Shown one piece after another: positions 16,398-24,733 of a stretch of 36,219 nucleotides of DNA. The translations under genes were made by a program, and so were the position numbers. Below the pieces are notes generated by a model that did not search any database, was not told where the DNA came from, and was given only the letters and a program-made list of their open reading frames with translations. Positions within the stretch are counted from its first letter, which is position 1. The number at the start of each line of letters is the position of its first letter. Source of the stretch: Bacteroidales bacterium (GTDB taxonomy: Bacteria; Bacteroidota; Bacteroidia; Bacteroidales; UBA932); contig JAGCUK010000001.1 in the NCBI GenBank assembly GCA_017962925.1, positions 1 through 36,219 of the forward strand. Direction: 5' to 3'.

Positions 16398-18416
16398 TTA
16401 CTTCTTCTGGAAGATCATAACGTAATCCAGCGGGGCGTTGACGAAGCGGTCGACGTCGGTCCAGTGCGCGGATTCGTTCACGGGGACTGCATCCATGATG
16501 TGGAAGCCCAGGCCGAAGCAATTGCTGGGGATTTCCAGACGCTTGTCGCATGTGAAGGTATGCACGCCGGGCAACAGGAAGCGAGGCTTCAGGTTGTCGC
16601 CGATTACTATTTCCTGAGTTGTAAGATCCACCTGGACGGTGCTCTGGCCCTTAGGCAGAGGACTGAAGTAGTTGGACAGATCTGCGCCGGTGCTCTTCCA
16701 TATGCAATCCCAGAAGCCTCCGTCCGGGCCGGCTTCCCACTTGATGGTGCCGGTGGCCGCAGTGCCGGACATACCGGTAATGCTGATGGTCAGGGTGTTG
16801 TCGATTTCGCTAAGGAGAGAATCATTCCAGCACCAAGATTTGTTGATGGGGCTGATGAATGCCGGGTCGTTGCCCGATCCGCCGTTTACCCAGAGGCCAT
16901 ATGACTTGTCTGCATCGGTGGTGCCAGTCCTGTTCTCTCCATAGAGATTCCACACGCCGGGGAGCGTCGACCAGTCAAAGTCGTAGGTCGGAGGGATGTA
17001 CTCGAAATCTTCGTCAGTGGTGCAGGCAGATGCGGGAATCACGAATCCTTCATCCACTTTCTTGATCTCTATAAAGAGTGCGCGAGGATGTGCGCAGATG
17101 CGCCAGTAATCCTTGTAGATGATATCATTGTTATAGACATCGCGGCCGCCGGTGATCTCGAAGAGAAGAGCCTGCTCGGTGATGGTAACATACTGGCCGG
17201 AACCGCCGTTCTCGGTGGTCTGCGGCATCAGATAATTGCCAGCAGGAACCAGAGTCGCGTTGCGGGTAGATCCGTCGGGCATGGTGAATACCACCTTGTT
17301 TTCGGCGTCGATCGTGTACGTTGCAGTGGAGCGCGGCAGCACATCGTAGAACTGCTTGAGATCCACATCCACACCGCCTTCAGAATTGTAGGCGCCGTCA
17401 TACACGAACCACCAGTTGCGCTGGTCTTCGCCGGCCCAGTTGCGGAAGGTGCCGTCGGAGTTGAACACCAGGTAGTTGTCTTTGAGGGCATTCAGGCCGC
17501 GACCATCCTCGTTATTGAACTGCTCCGCCTTGCTGAACATATCGAACACAGCGGTGCAGCTCCACTCGGGCATGGTGCCTCCGAACAGCCACATGTGGGT
17601 TATCTGATAAACAGGATTGTCTTCCTTGATTTCGGAGAGGTTCAGGGTTGCGCCCGGGGCCAGAGTGGTCTGAGCACCATCCACATGACCGACAACCTTG
17701 TCGCCGTTGTAGATCTCTACGGTGAATCCGGAAAGATCTGCGGGAGCAAGAACTATCTGATAAGTATCTCCCTTCTTGAATTCTCCCTTGAGTTCCACGT
17801 TGGAAACAGAAGCGCTCACCACAGGGTTTTCTCCGGAATAATCCACGTTGATACTTCCGGCAAGTTTCACGTCACCGGCGGGCTTGAACAGCACGGATGT
17901 CACATTCTCCATGCCGATGGTGAACTGCACCTTGGCCACCAGATTGCGGAAATAGAGCAGGTCGCTCTTGCCCTTCGCAACCCGGTAGTTCACGGGCTCG
18001 GAACCTACGGTCTGCGTGGCGGGGATTTCCAGATTGACTGATGTCGTGGTGGGCCGTATGCCTTCTACCGAAGGAGAGAGGGCGAAAATCGCCTCGGTCT
18101 TCTTCTTGATGGTGGCAGGAAACTTGGCCACAGGGCCATCGTCCGCCGTGTTAGTTGCTTTAACCACAGACTCACCGTCGAAAACGGAGATAGTCTCACC
18201 CTTCTTCCAGGACGGCTGGCTGCCATCGGAAAGGGATTCTATGGTGGCGGTGAAAGTCACATCGCCGCCGAAGCCTTCATCTTCCGGCTCTTCCGGCCCC
18301 GGATTAGGCTTCTCTGGCTTCTCTTCAGGAATGTCGGGCACTTCTACCGTTCCGCCGCAGTTGAGCACTGCCAGCGTGGCAAGCACGGTAAAGATAATGT
18401 TGATTGCCTTTTTCAT
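16398..18416 (-). CDS. PUL-end surface lipoprotein, fimbrillin-like N-domain plus glycan-binding-like C-domain
   Basis: 672 aa with a lipoprotein signal and lipid-bearing Cys20 (LAVLNC; Asn at -1 is unusual). An acidic, Pro-rich linker (VPDIPEEKPEKPNPGPEEPE) suits surface export. Residues about 52-265 look like a fimbrillin-type (Mfa-like) domain: FTATIE, PSWKKGETISVFDG, FALSP, LLYFRNLVAKVQFTI. Residues 270-455 are an aromatic-rich module (THMWLFGGTMPEWSC, NWAGEDQRNWWFVYDGAY). Residues 480-672 form a second module that matches the C-terminal domain of the lipoprotein at 29481-30521. In position it corresponds to SusE/SusF-type surface glycan-binding proteins; binding is inferred, not shown. 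Last gene of the PUL, 26 nt after susD. Confidence 0.8.
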   Translation of the reverse strand: MKKAINIIFTVLATLAVLNCGGTVEVPDIPEEKPEKPNPGPEEPEDEGFGGDVTFTATIESLSDGSQPSWKKGETISVFDGESVVKATNTADDGPVAKFPATIKKKTEAIFALSPSVEGIRPTTTSVNLEIPATQTVGSEPVNYRVAKGKSDLLYFRNLVAKVQFTIGMENVTSVLFKPAGDVKLAGSINVDYSGENPVVSASVSNVELKGEFKKGDTYQIVLAPADLSGFTVEIYNGDKVVGHVDGAQTTLAPGATLNLSEIKEDNPVYQITHMWLFGGTMPEWSCTAVFDMFSKAEQFNNEDGRGLNALKDNYLVFNSDGTFRNWAGEDQRNWWFVYDGAYNSEGGVDVDLKQFYDVLPRSTATYTIDAENKVVFTMPDGSTRNATLVPAGNYLMPQTTENGGSGQYVTITEQALLFEITGGRDVYNNDIIYKDYWRICAHPRALFIEIKKVDEGFVIPASACTTDEDFEYIPPTYDFDWSTLPGVWNLYGENRTGTTDADKSYGLWVNGGSGNDPAFISPINKSWCWNDSLLSEIDNTLTISITGMSGTAATGTIKWEAGPDGGFWDCIWKSTGADLSNYFSPLPKGQSTVQVDLTTQEIVIGDNLKPRFLLPGVHTFTCDKRLEIPSNCFGLGFHIMDAVPVNESAHWTDVDRFVNAPLDYVMIFQKK

Positions 18417-18442
18417 ATCATTATACTTTTATTGGTTATAAT

Positions 18443-20107
18443 CTAATATCCTGGGTTCTGCTCCAGCGTGCCGCCCGAATTCTGGATCTCGGAACGCATG
18501 AAGGGCAGGTAGTAGTTTGCATTGCTGAATGTGCGGGGGGCCACATCTACCGTAGTATAGGTGTAGCTGCTGCCGCTGCGGCGTATCTTCACGCCTTTTA
18601 CGGGCTTGTTCAGCACGGTGGCGGCATCCTTCCAACGGAGAAGATCCCAGTAGCGATGGTCCTCGAAGGCCAGTTCCACCCGGCGCTCGCGCTTCACCGT
18701 CTCGCGGAAGGAGTCCACAGTGGCGGCGCTGACGGGAGGAAGGCTGACGCTGGCGCGGTCCCGCACCTGCTTGAGGGCGGCGGATGCGCTCATGGGATAT
18801 CCGGACGGCACCGCAGAAGGACCGTAGGCCTCATTCATCGCCTCGGCATAATTCAGCAGCACCTCGCCCCAACGGTAGGCCACCCAGTTGTGCTGGGCCT
18901 TCTGATCCTGAGTAAGGTTCAGGCCGTCGGTGAGGAACTTCTTGAGGTAATAGCCGGTCTTGCTGGCGTTGGCGGCAGCCATGTCATCGGTCTCGCCCGG
19001 TGCCTCGGCAATGATGCGGCCGTTCCAGTCGCTCCCATTCACTACGACCGATGCCTGGAGGCGAGGGTCGCGGTTGGCATAGGGATCCGCGGGATTAGCT
19101 GTGCCGATGTATTCATAGGCGGAAACCAGATTCTCGGTAGGACAAACCCCGCTCTTGCCGCCGGAGGTGGCGATAGGATAGTTGTTTTTCTCCATATCGT
19201 TGGTATTCGCCCTCCGGATGATGTAGATGGACTCCTTGGAGTTCAGGGAGTTGCTGCCTCGGAAGTAGGATTCGTAGTCAGGATCCAGACCATAGTTCAG
19301 CAGCGGATCCGAAATCAGCTCCGCCGCCGCCTGGGCAGCCCTCTGCCATTTGGTGATGTCGTGGGAAGGATTGTGGAGGGGGCTTGCCGCATAGAGAAGC
19401 ACACGGGCCTTGATGGCCATTGCGGCGCCACGGGTCAGGCGTCCTTCATAACCGGCATTCTCTTTCCAGGAATCCGCCAATTTATCCTTCCAGTCGTCTA
19501 TTTCATTAACTATGTATTCCACGCACTGCTCATAAGTCGAACGGGGGATCTTCACACCGCCGGAGGCCTTCTGCGTCTGCTCCACAATGGGAACGCCGCC
19601 ATACATCTTGATCAGCTCGGCATAGTAGTAGGCGCGGGCCACGTGGGCTTCTGCGATATACCAGTTCAACGAAGCAAGGTCGCGCTGGTAATTCACGGCA
19701 TCCGTAATCAGGTTGCGGTTCATTTCCAGCAGGGCTACACCTTTTCCATCTGCCACATAATCCAGGAAGTAATTGGCTGCGCGTATGCCCTCGTAGCAGT
19801 TGTTGTAGTAGGTCCAGAGAGGATTCACGCTGCTGTTCAGCATCCCCTTGTTGAAGTAGATCACGGTGCAGGACGCTGAGGTCTGCTCGGCCTCGTCCGA
19901 AGCCGAAGCGAAGAGGTTGCCGTCGATTACCGAATAACCGGAAATCATCGGGGTGTAGAACGCATTGGCGAAACTCCAGATGCTGCCGCGGTTGGTGGCA
20001 AGCGATTCCGAAGTGGCCTTGATATCCAGCCCCGTATCGAGGAATTTGTCGCAGGATGCAGCAGTGAATGCCGCGAGCGCAAGGAGAATCAGTATATTCT
20101 TTTTCAT
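18443..20107 (-). CDS. SusD/RagB-family surface glycan-binding lipoprotein (second pair)
   Basis: Lid protein that sits on a SusC channel and captures oligosaccharides. 554 aa with signal MKKNILILLALAAFTAASC and lipid Cys19, followed by DKFLDTG as usual for the family. SusD hallmarks: YYNNCYEGIRAANYFLDYV, the helix with AEAHVARAYYYAELIKMYGG followed by VPIV, GRLTRGAAMAIKARVLLYAA, and the end RRVELAFEDHRYWDLLRWK followed by Asn-rich LPFMRSEIQNSGG and NPGY. It follows its susC by 12 nt. Confidence 0.94.
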   Translation of the reverse strand: MKKNILILLALAAFTAASCDKFLDTGLDIKATSESLATNRGSIWSFANAFYTPMISGYSVIDGNLFASASDEAEQTSASCTVIYFNKGMLNSSVNPLWTYYNNCYEGIRAANYFLDYVADGKGVALLEMNRNLITDAVNYQRDLASLNWYIAEAHVARAYYYAELIKMYGGVPIVEQTQKASGGVKIPRSTYEQCVEYIVNEIDDWKDKLADSWKENAGYEGRLTRGAAMAIKARVLLYAASPLHNPSHDITKWQRAAQAAAELISDPLLNYGLDPDYESYFRGSNSLNSKESIYIIRRANTNDMEKNNYPIATSGGKSGVCPTENLVSAYEYIGTANPADPYANRDPRLQASVVVNGSDWNGRIIAEAPGETDDMAAANASKTGYYLKKFLTDGLNLTQDQKAQHNWVAYRWGEVLLNYAEAMNEAYGPSAVPSGYPMSASAALKQVRDRASVSLPPVSAATVDSFRETVKRERRVELAFEDHRYWDLLRWKDAATVLNKPVKGVKIRRSGSSYTYTTVDVAPRTFSNANYYLPFMRSEIQNSGGTLEQNPGY

Positions 20108-20119
20108 CTCTTTCGGGGT

Positions 20120-22882
20120 TTAGAAGGTCATTGAAATGCCAGCGTTGAAACTCTTCAACTGAGGATACATTCCGGATGCGTTCTCCGGATCCAGATTGTA
20201 TTCACTTAGCAGCGGGCTGATGCAGAACAGGTTCTGCCCGTTGATGAAAACGCGCATTCCCTCTTTAATAGTGTACCCCAGCTCCAGATTGCGCAACTTC
20301 ACGAACGAGCCGTCCTTCAGCCAGAAGGTGCTCAAGCGATAGTTGTTCTGGTTGCTCTGGGTGGTGAGTCGGGGATAGGTGGCGGTTGCCCGGGTATCTA
20401 TCCCCTGTACAGGGTAATATGCCCAAGCACCCTTTGCGAGGGCATAGGCATTGCCATTGTCGATGAACGCCACCGTCTGGTTCCAGTTGTCCAGCAGGTT
20501 GATGCTCACCCCGGCCACGCCCTGGAACATGATTTCCAGGTCGAAGCCCTTCCAGGCGAGTTTGCCGCCGAAATTGAAGGTCCATTCAGGAATCCAGCTG
20601 CGGCCGATTCGGGTGATGTCATTCTGGTCGATGACGCCGTTGCCGTCCAAATCCATATACTTGATATCACCGGGCTGCACCGCACCGAATGCGGGAATCG
20701 CCTTGCCGGCCACCAGCTTGCCGTCGTCGTCGAAATCATTCACTCCGTAGAACCCCTGGGCCACCAGGCCGATGAACGTGCCGTAGGGCCTGCCGGTCTG
20801 AGCGCTGAACGCATTTGCCGGGGGCACTTCCGCCATATTCACGATAGTGTTCGTGCTATGGCAGATGGCTCCGCCGGCGCTATACTCGAGCTCCTCTGCC
20901 TTTCCGGAATACTCCGCGGAGAATTCGAAGCCGCGGCTGTTCATCTCTCCTATGTTCGAGAAGGAATACTGCTTGCCATAATAGCCCATCAGCGAGGAAT
21001 CCAGAGTGAGGATGTCCGTGCGCTGGTCGATGAATGCATCGGCGGTCAGCTTCAGGCCCTGGAAGAGGACCGCATCCAGACCAACGTTGAGTTTCAGGCT
21101 CTTCTCGGGGCGGATGTCTTCGTTAGGAGTGAACATCGGCACCAGGGAATTCTGCCACTCGGCCGGAGAGCCCATGTAGAATGCCCCGATGTAGCTGTAG
21201 GTGTAATAGTCTTTGTAGAGGTAGCGGCCATTGGAATTGAAGTCGTTCAGGATATTGGTCGCCTTCGACTCGGAAGCGCCGCTGAAGCCTGCAGAGCCGC
21301 GAACCTTCAGGAACTGCAGCCACGAGGCATTCTTCAGGAAGTCCTCATTGGAGGCCACCCAGGCGGCCGAAACGGCAGGATAGAAGTGCCAGCGGTGTCC
21401 TGGTGCGAAGGCGTCATTGCCATACTCCGAGAAGCCCACTTCCGCGATGTAGCGGTGGGCGTAGTCGTAGTGCACCAGGCCGTTCAGGTTCAAGGTGTTA
21501 TACTTGAAGGAGAAGTATCCGTCGCCCTTGTAGGCGGAGATGCCATAGTTCAGGCGTGCGCTCAGGTTATGATCCCCGAAGGAGTTGTCGTAGCCTGCGG
21601 TCAGCCTCCCCTGCTTCCAATCCTGCATCCCCGCGGAGCCATATCCGCTCGCGGTGATGGTGGTAGTCTCGTCGGTAGTAGTGGTGGAACCGTTGTTCCA
21701 GCGGGCGTAATTGCGAGTCTTGGAATAGGTGCTGAGGGTGTAGCTGTAGAAAGATACCGCCTGCTCCATCCAAAGTCCTTTGGTTATCATATCCAGCCGT
21801 TCCTTCACCGAGAGATTAGTCTGGAGGCTGCGCGCCTTCACCGAGAACCACCCGAGGCCGTTCACGCTGGCGTAGGGGTTGTTCGGATAGACCGCGGTGC
21901 CGCTGTAACGGGTTCCCGCGGCATCATCGAACACCGGGTAGATGTTGGAAGGATACTTCGCCAGATTCGAGAAGAGCGAGGAGACGGAATAGTTGGGGCG
22001 GTGCAGGGTTTCGATGCGCCCACCTATATCCATCCGCACTTCAAATATCTTCAGCACGCTGAAGTCAAGATTCGCGCGCACATTGAAGCGCTGGTAACCC
22101 AGGTTGCGGGTGGAATCCGTATCCATCGTATTCAGCAGACCTTTGTTGCCGAGGTAGTCCAGGTTCACGTTGTAGCGCGCCGCCTGCGATCCTCCGCTGA
22201 GGATGATGTCTGCATCCATGAAACTGCCGCTCTTCCTGAGAGCCTCGCCGTACCAGTCGGTATCGGTGCCCTTGCCGCTCTTCCATGCATCCAGCTGCTC
22301 CTGGCTGTAGACAGGCGACCAGACCATGCCCTTGTCGTTCGAGACGGCCTGATTGTAGAGATTTGCGTAGTCATAGGCTCCGAGGGGCTTGTTCAGCACC
22401 GTGGGCGCCTGCACTCCATAGCGGACGCGGGCGTTCAGCTTCGATTCTCCAGCCTTGCCTCTGCGGGTGGTGATGTTGATGACGCCGTTCGCTCCCCTCT
22501 CTCCGTAGAGCACCAGGGCGGCGGCATCCTTCAGCACCTCCACCTTCTCGATTTCCGCCGGGGAGATGGAAGACATATAATCTATGTTCACCTCGAATCC
22601 ATCCACGAAGATGCGTGCCTGATTCCAGGTGCCAAGGCCGTAGCTTCCCATCCCGCGGATGAGATAGCTGGCGTTGTTGCTGCCGAATTCGCCGGAGCCA
22701 TGGAGCAGGACAAGCCCGGGGAAGGCACCGGTGAAGGTGTTGGTAAGGTTGGCATCGATTCTCTTGTAGAGTTCATCGCCCGTGGCCGTGCTGACCGCGG
22801 CGGTGCTGTAATCCTGCGCGTGAGCGTTCAGGCTCAGGAGGGCCGCTGCGATGATCGGAATAATGTAAATGATCCTTTTCAT
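20120..22882 (-). CDS. SusC-like outer-membrane channel lacking the N-terminal extension (second pair)
   Basis: TonB-dependent oligosaccharide importer of 920 aa. After a signal peptide (cleavage near AHA, residue 22) the mature protein begins QDYSTAAVSTATGDELYKRI, that is, directly at the plug. The usual carboxypeptidase-regulatory-like domain and the DEVVV-type TonB box are missing. The plug has YLIRGMGSYG, IFVDGFEVNI, VEVLKDAAALVLYGERGANG and VINITTRRG. The C-terminal barrel has GLKLTADAFIDQRTDIL, DIKYMDLDGNGVIDQNDITR and ends FNAGISMTF with a terminal Phe. A strong Shine-Dalgarno AGGAGG (22889-22894) precedes the ATG by 6 nt. Confidence 0.93.
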   Translation of the reverse strand: MKRIIYIIPIIAAALLSLNAHAQDYSTAAVSTATGDELYKRIDANLTNTFTGAFPGLVLLHGSGEFGSNNASYLIRGMGSYGLGTWNQARIFVDGFEVNIDYMSSISPAEIEKVEVLKDAAALVLYGERGANGVINITTRRGKAGESKLNARVRYGVQAPTVLNKPLGAYDYANLYNQAVSNDKGMVWSPVYSQEQLDAWKSGKGTDTDWYGEALRKSGSFMDADIILSGGSQAARYNVNLDYLGNKGLLNTMDTDSTRNLGYQRFNVRANLDFSVLKIFEVRMDIGGRIETLHRPNYSVSSLFSNLAKYPSNIYPVFDDAAGTRYSGTAVYPNNPYASVNGLGWFSVKARSLQTNLSVKERLDMITKGLWMEQAVSFYSYTLSTYSKTRNYARWNNGSTTTTDETTTITASGYGSAGMQDWKQGRLTAGYDNSFGDHNLSARLNYGISAYKGDGYFSFKYNTLNLNGLVHYDYAHRYIAEVGFSEYGNDAFAPGHRWHFYPAVSAAWVASNEDFLKNASWLQFLKVRGSAGFSGASESKATNILNDFNSNGRYLYKDYYTYSYIGAFYMGSPAEWQNSLVPMFTPNEDIRPEKSLKLNVGLDAVLFQGLKLTADAFIDQRTDILTLDSSLMGYYGKQYSFSNIGEMNSRGFEFSAEYSGKAEELEYSAGGAICHSTNTIVNMAEVPPANAFSAQTGRPYGTFIGLVAQGFYGVNDFDDDGKLVAGKAIPAFGAVQPGDIKYMDLDGNGVIDQNDITRIGRSWIPEWTFNFGGKLAWKGFDLEIMFQGVAGVSINLLDNWNQTVAFIDNGNAYALAKGAWAYYPVQGIDTRATATYPRLTTQSNQNNYRLSTFWLKDGSFVKLRNLELGYTIKEGMRVFINGQNLFCISPLLSEYNLDPENASGMYPQLKSFNAGISMTF

Positions 22883-22888
22883 AGCGTT

Positions 22889-22894
22889 CCTCCT
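22889..22894 (-). promoter_or_regulatory. Strong Shine-Dalgarno of the second susC
   Basis: Minus strand AGGAGG, 6 nt from the ATG at 22882. It stands out because the other PUL spacers have no clear Shine-Dalgarno, as is common in Bacteroidota; it confirms this start. Confidence 0.7.
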
Positions 22895-24721
22895 TTATTT
22901 GGTGTAACCGGGATTCTGCACCGTGGTGCCCTTGTTCACTTCCGTCTGGGGAAGAGGCTCAAGGAACATCGCGTCGCTCCAGTAGAAATTATACACGACC
23001 GAATCCCACCAGCTGTCGATCCATTTGGATGCATAAGGCCAGGTGGCAGCATCGTCGTTCTTGATATTGAACTGCAGCATACGCATGGGGCCGCCGCAGA
23101 TGCCGTTTGCGATATCCGGAAGTTTCCAGTGTTTGGCGTCGAAGTAACGGTGGTTCTCGCAGAAGAACTCGATGGCGTCTTCGCGCTGGATAATCGCCCG
23201 GAGTTTGACCTGGTCGGTTTCGGTGATGGCGGGCAGACCAGCCCTGTTATGCACCTTGTTCAGGTTTTCGAGGGCCTTGGTAGTGTTGCCATATTCATTG
23301 TAGGCCTCCGCCAGGTTCATATAGGTTTCGGCGAGGCGGAAGAGCGGGGGTTCGCACCAGGTGCGGCTGCCCGCGTGGTAGAAGAACTTGGTGCGCTCGC
23401 CGCATCCCTTTTCGTCGTTTATAGGATCCGGGAAGGATGAGGCCTTGCCCTTGTCGGCCGCATAACCGCCGCGGTTCCATCCAGCATTGGACCAGTAATA
23501 GTCCCCGGGGTTATTGTCGGAGTCGAAACCTCCGAACTTGATGTCCGCGTGGGCACGAGGCTCGAGGGAGAGCACCTTGGTGGTCCATTCTCCACCCACG
23601 TGAGGCACCGTTTCCCCTATCTTGGGCCAGGAAATCTCGCTTCCGTCGGCCGCATAATACTTTTCGAGGTGATTGGTGAGCACGCCGTTGGCATCGGTGT
23701 CGAAGCGGCTGACACTTTGGTGTGCCGAGCAGCAAAGGTAGTTCACCAGAGGCTCCCAGCCCTCCTGTTGCCCGAGTTTATAGGCGAGGATGATTTCCGG
23801 GTTGGAGAACACCGAGGTGGCCTTGCCATAATCATCGAATGCGTTGGGGTTGGGCTGGCCTTCACCTGCGCCACCGGTATTCAGGAGTTCCACTCCGGCA
23901 TCCACCGCCCAGGCCAGAACGGCCTCATTGGCATCGATGGCAGCCTTCCAGCGCTCCTTGTCATAGTTTCCGTAACAAATAAGGTCGTTGTGGGAGCCGT
24001 TGTCGAGGTAAGGGGTTTCGCTGTTAAAAAGCGGCCTTGCTGCGAAGAGCAGGGTGCGCCCCTTGATCGCCAGCACAGCGCCCTTGGTGAGGCGGCCGGT
24101 ATTTGCTGCATCCCACTTCTCGGGGAGCACGGCGTATGCGGCGTCGCAAAGCTCGCAGATGTAATCTACCACCTCCTGCACACTGGCACGAGGCGCGGTC
24201 AGGTCATCGGTTGCGGAGAAGGATTTACGCACGATGGGCACTCCGCCGTAGCGGTAGAACATTCCCATGTAGCGGTATGCGATGAGGCCGAGAGTTTCTG
24301 CCTTCACGATGGCCTTGTCGCCATCGGAGACGCCCTCGACTTTGTCGATATTCTCGTTCACGAGCCAGCACTGGCGGATGAAGGCCCAGCTGTTGGCATA
24401 GCTGTCCGCGCCGGCATCGGAACCGTCGCATCCGTTCACCGAAAGCCCCTGCTGGGAGATGATGTAACTGGCGTGCCAGCTATATCCGCGGCCAATCTCG
24501 CCGCTCATGGCGCCGAAGGTGCAGTGGCCTATGCCCATTCCTCCGGGCCATCCATGCTTGAGCACGTTACGGTAGCAACTCATCAGTGCGGATCCGGCGT
24601 TCTTGCTTGTCGAGAAAACAGCATTCTGATCCACTGTGCCGGTGGTGTCCGGCTTCTCCAGGAAGAGGGAGCAGGAACTAACCAGGCAGATGGCAAAGAA
24701 AATGAAGATTATCTTTTTCAT
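22895..24721 (-). CDS. SusD/RagB-family surface glycan-binding lipoprotein (first pair)
   Basis: 608 aa with lipoprotein signal MKKIIFIFFAICLVSSC and lipid Cys17, followed by SLFLEKPDTTGTVDQ. SusD features: FIRQCWLVNENIDKVEGV, the helix IVKAETLGLIAYRYMGMFYR followed by YGGVPIVRKS, GRLTKGAVLAIKGRTLLFAA, RLAETYMNLAEAYNEYGN, REDAIEFFCENHRYFDAKHW and the end TTVQNPGYTK. It shares little with the other SusD here beyond family motifs, so the pairs probably bind different ligands or chain lengths. It follows its susC by 12 nt. Confidence 0.95.
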   Translation of the reverse strand: MKKIIFIFFAICLVSSCSLFLEKPDTTGTVDQNAVFSTSKNAGSALMSCYRNVLKHGWPGGMGIGHCTFGAMSGEIGRGYSWHASYIISQQGLSVNGCDGSDAGADSYANSWAFIRQCWLVNENIDKVEGVSDGDKAIVKAETLGLIAYRYMGMFYRYGGVPIVRKSFSATDDLTAPRASVQEVVDYICELCDAAYAVLPEKWDAANTGRLTKGAVLAIKGRTLLFAARPLFNSETPYLDNGSHNDLICYGNYDKERWKAAIDANEAVLAWAVDAGVELLNTGGAGEGQPNPNAFDDYGKATSVFSNPEIILAYKLGQQEGWEPLVNYLCCSAHQSVSRFDTDANGVLTNHLEKYYAADGSEISWPKIGETVPHVGGEWTTKVLSLEPRAHADIKFGGFDSDNNPGDYYWSNAGWNRGGYAADKGKASSFPDPINDEKGCGERTKFFYHAGSRTWCEPPLFRLAETYMNLAEAYNEYGNTTKALENLNKVHNRAGLPAITETDQVKLRAIIQREDAIEFFCENHRYFDAKHWKLPDIANGICGGPMRMLQFNIKNDDAATWPYASKWIDSWWDSVVYNFYWSDAMFLEPLPQTEVNKGTTVQNPGYTK

Positions 24722-24733
24722 ACGCGGATCCGG

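Noticed and set aside
18404-19879. A 491-codon plus-strand open frame
   Set aside because: Antisense shadow of the second susD.
20858-23440. An 860-codon plus-strand open frame
   Set aside because: Antisense shadow of the second susC and the end of the first pair's susD; no family features.
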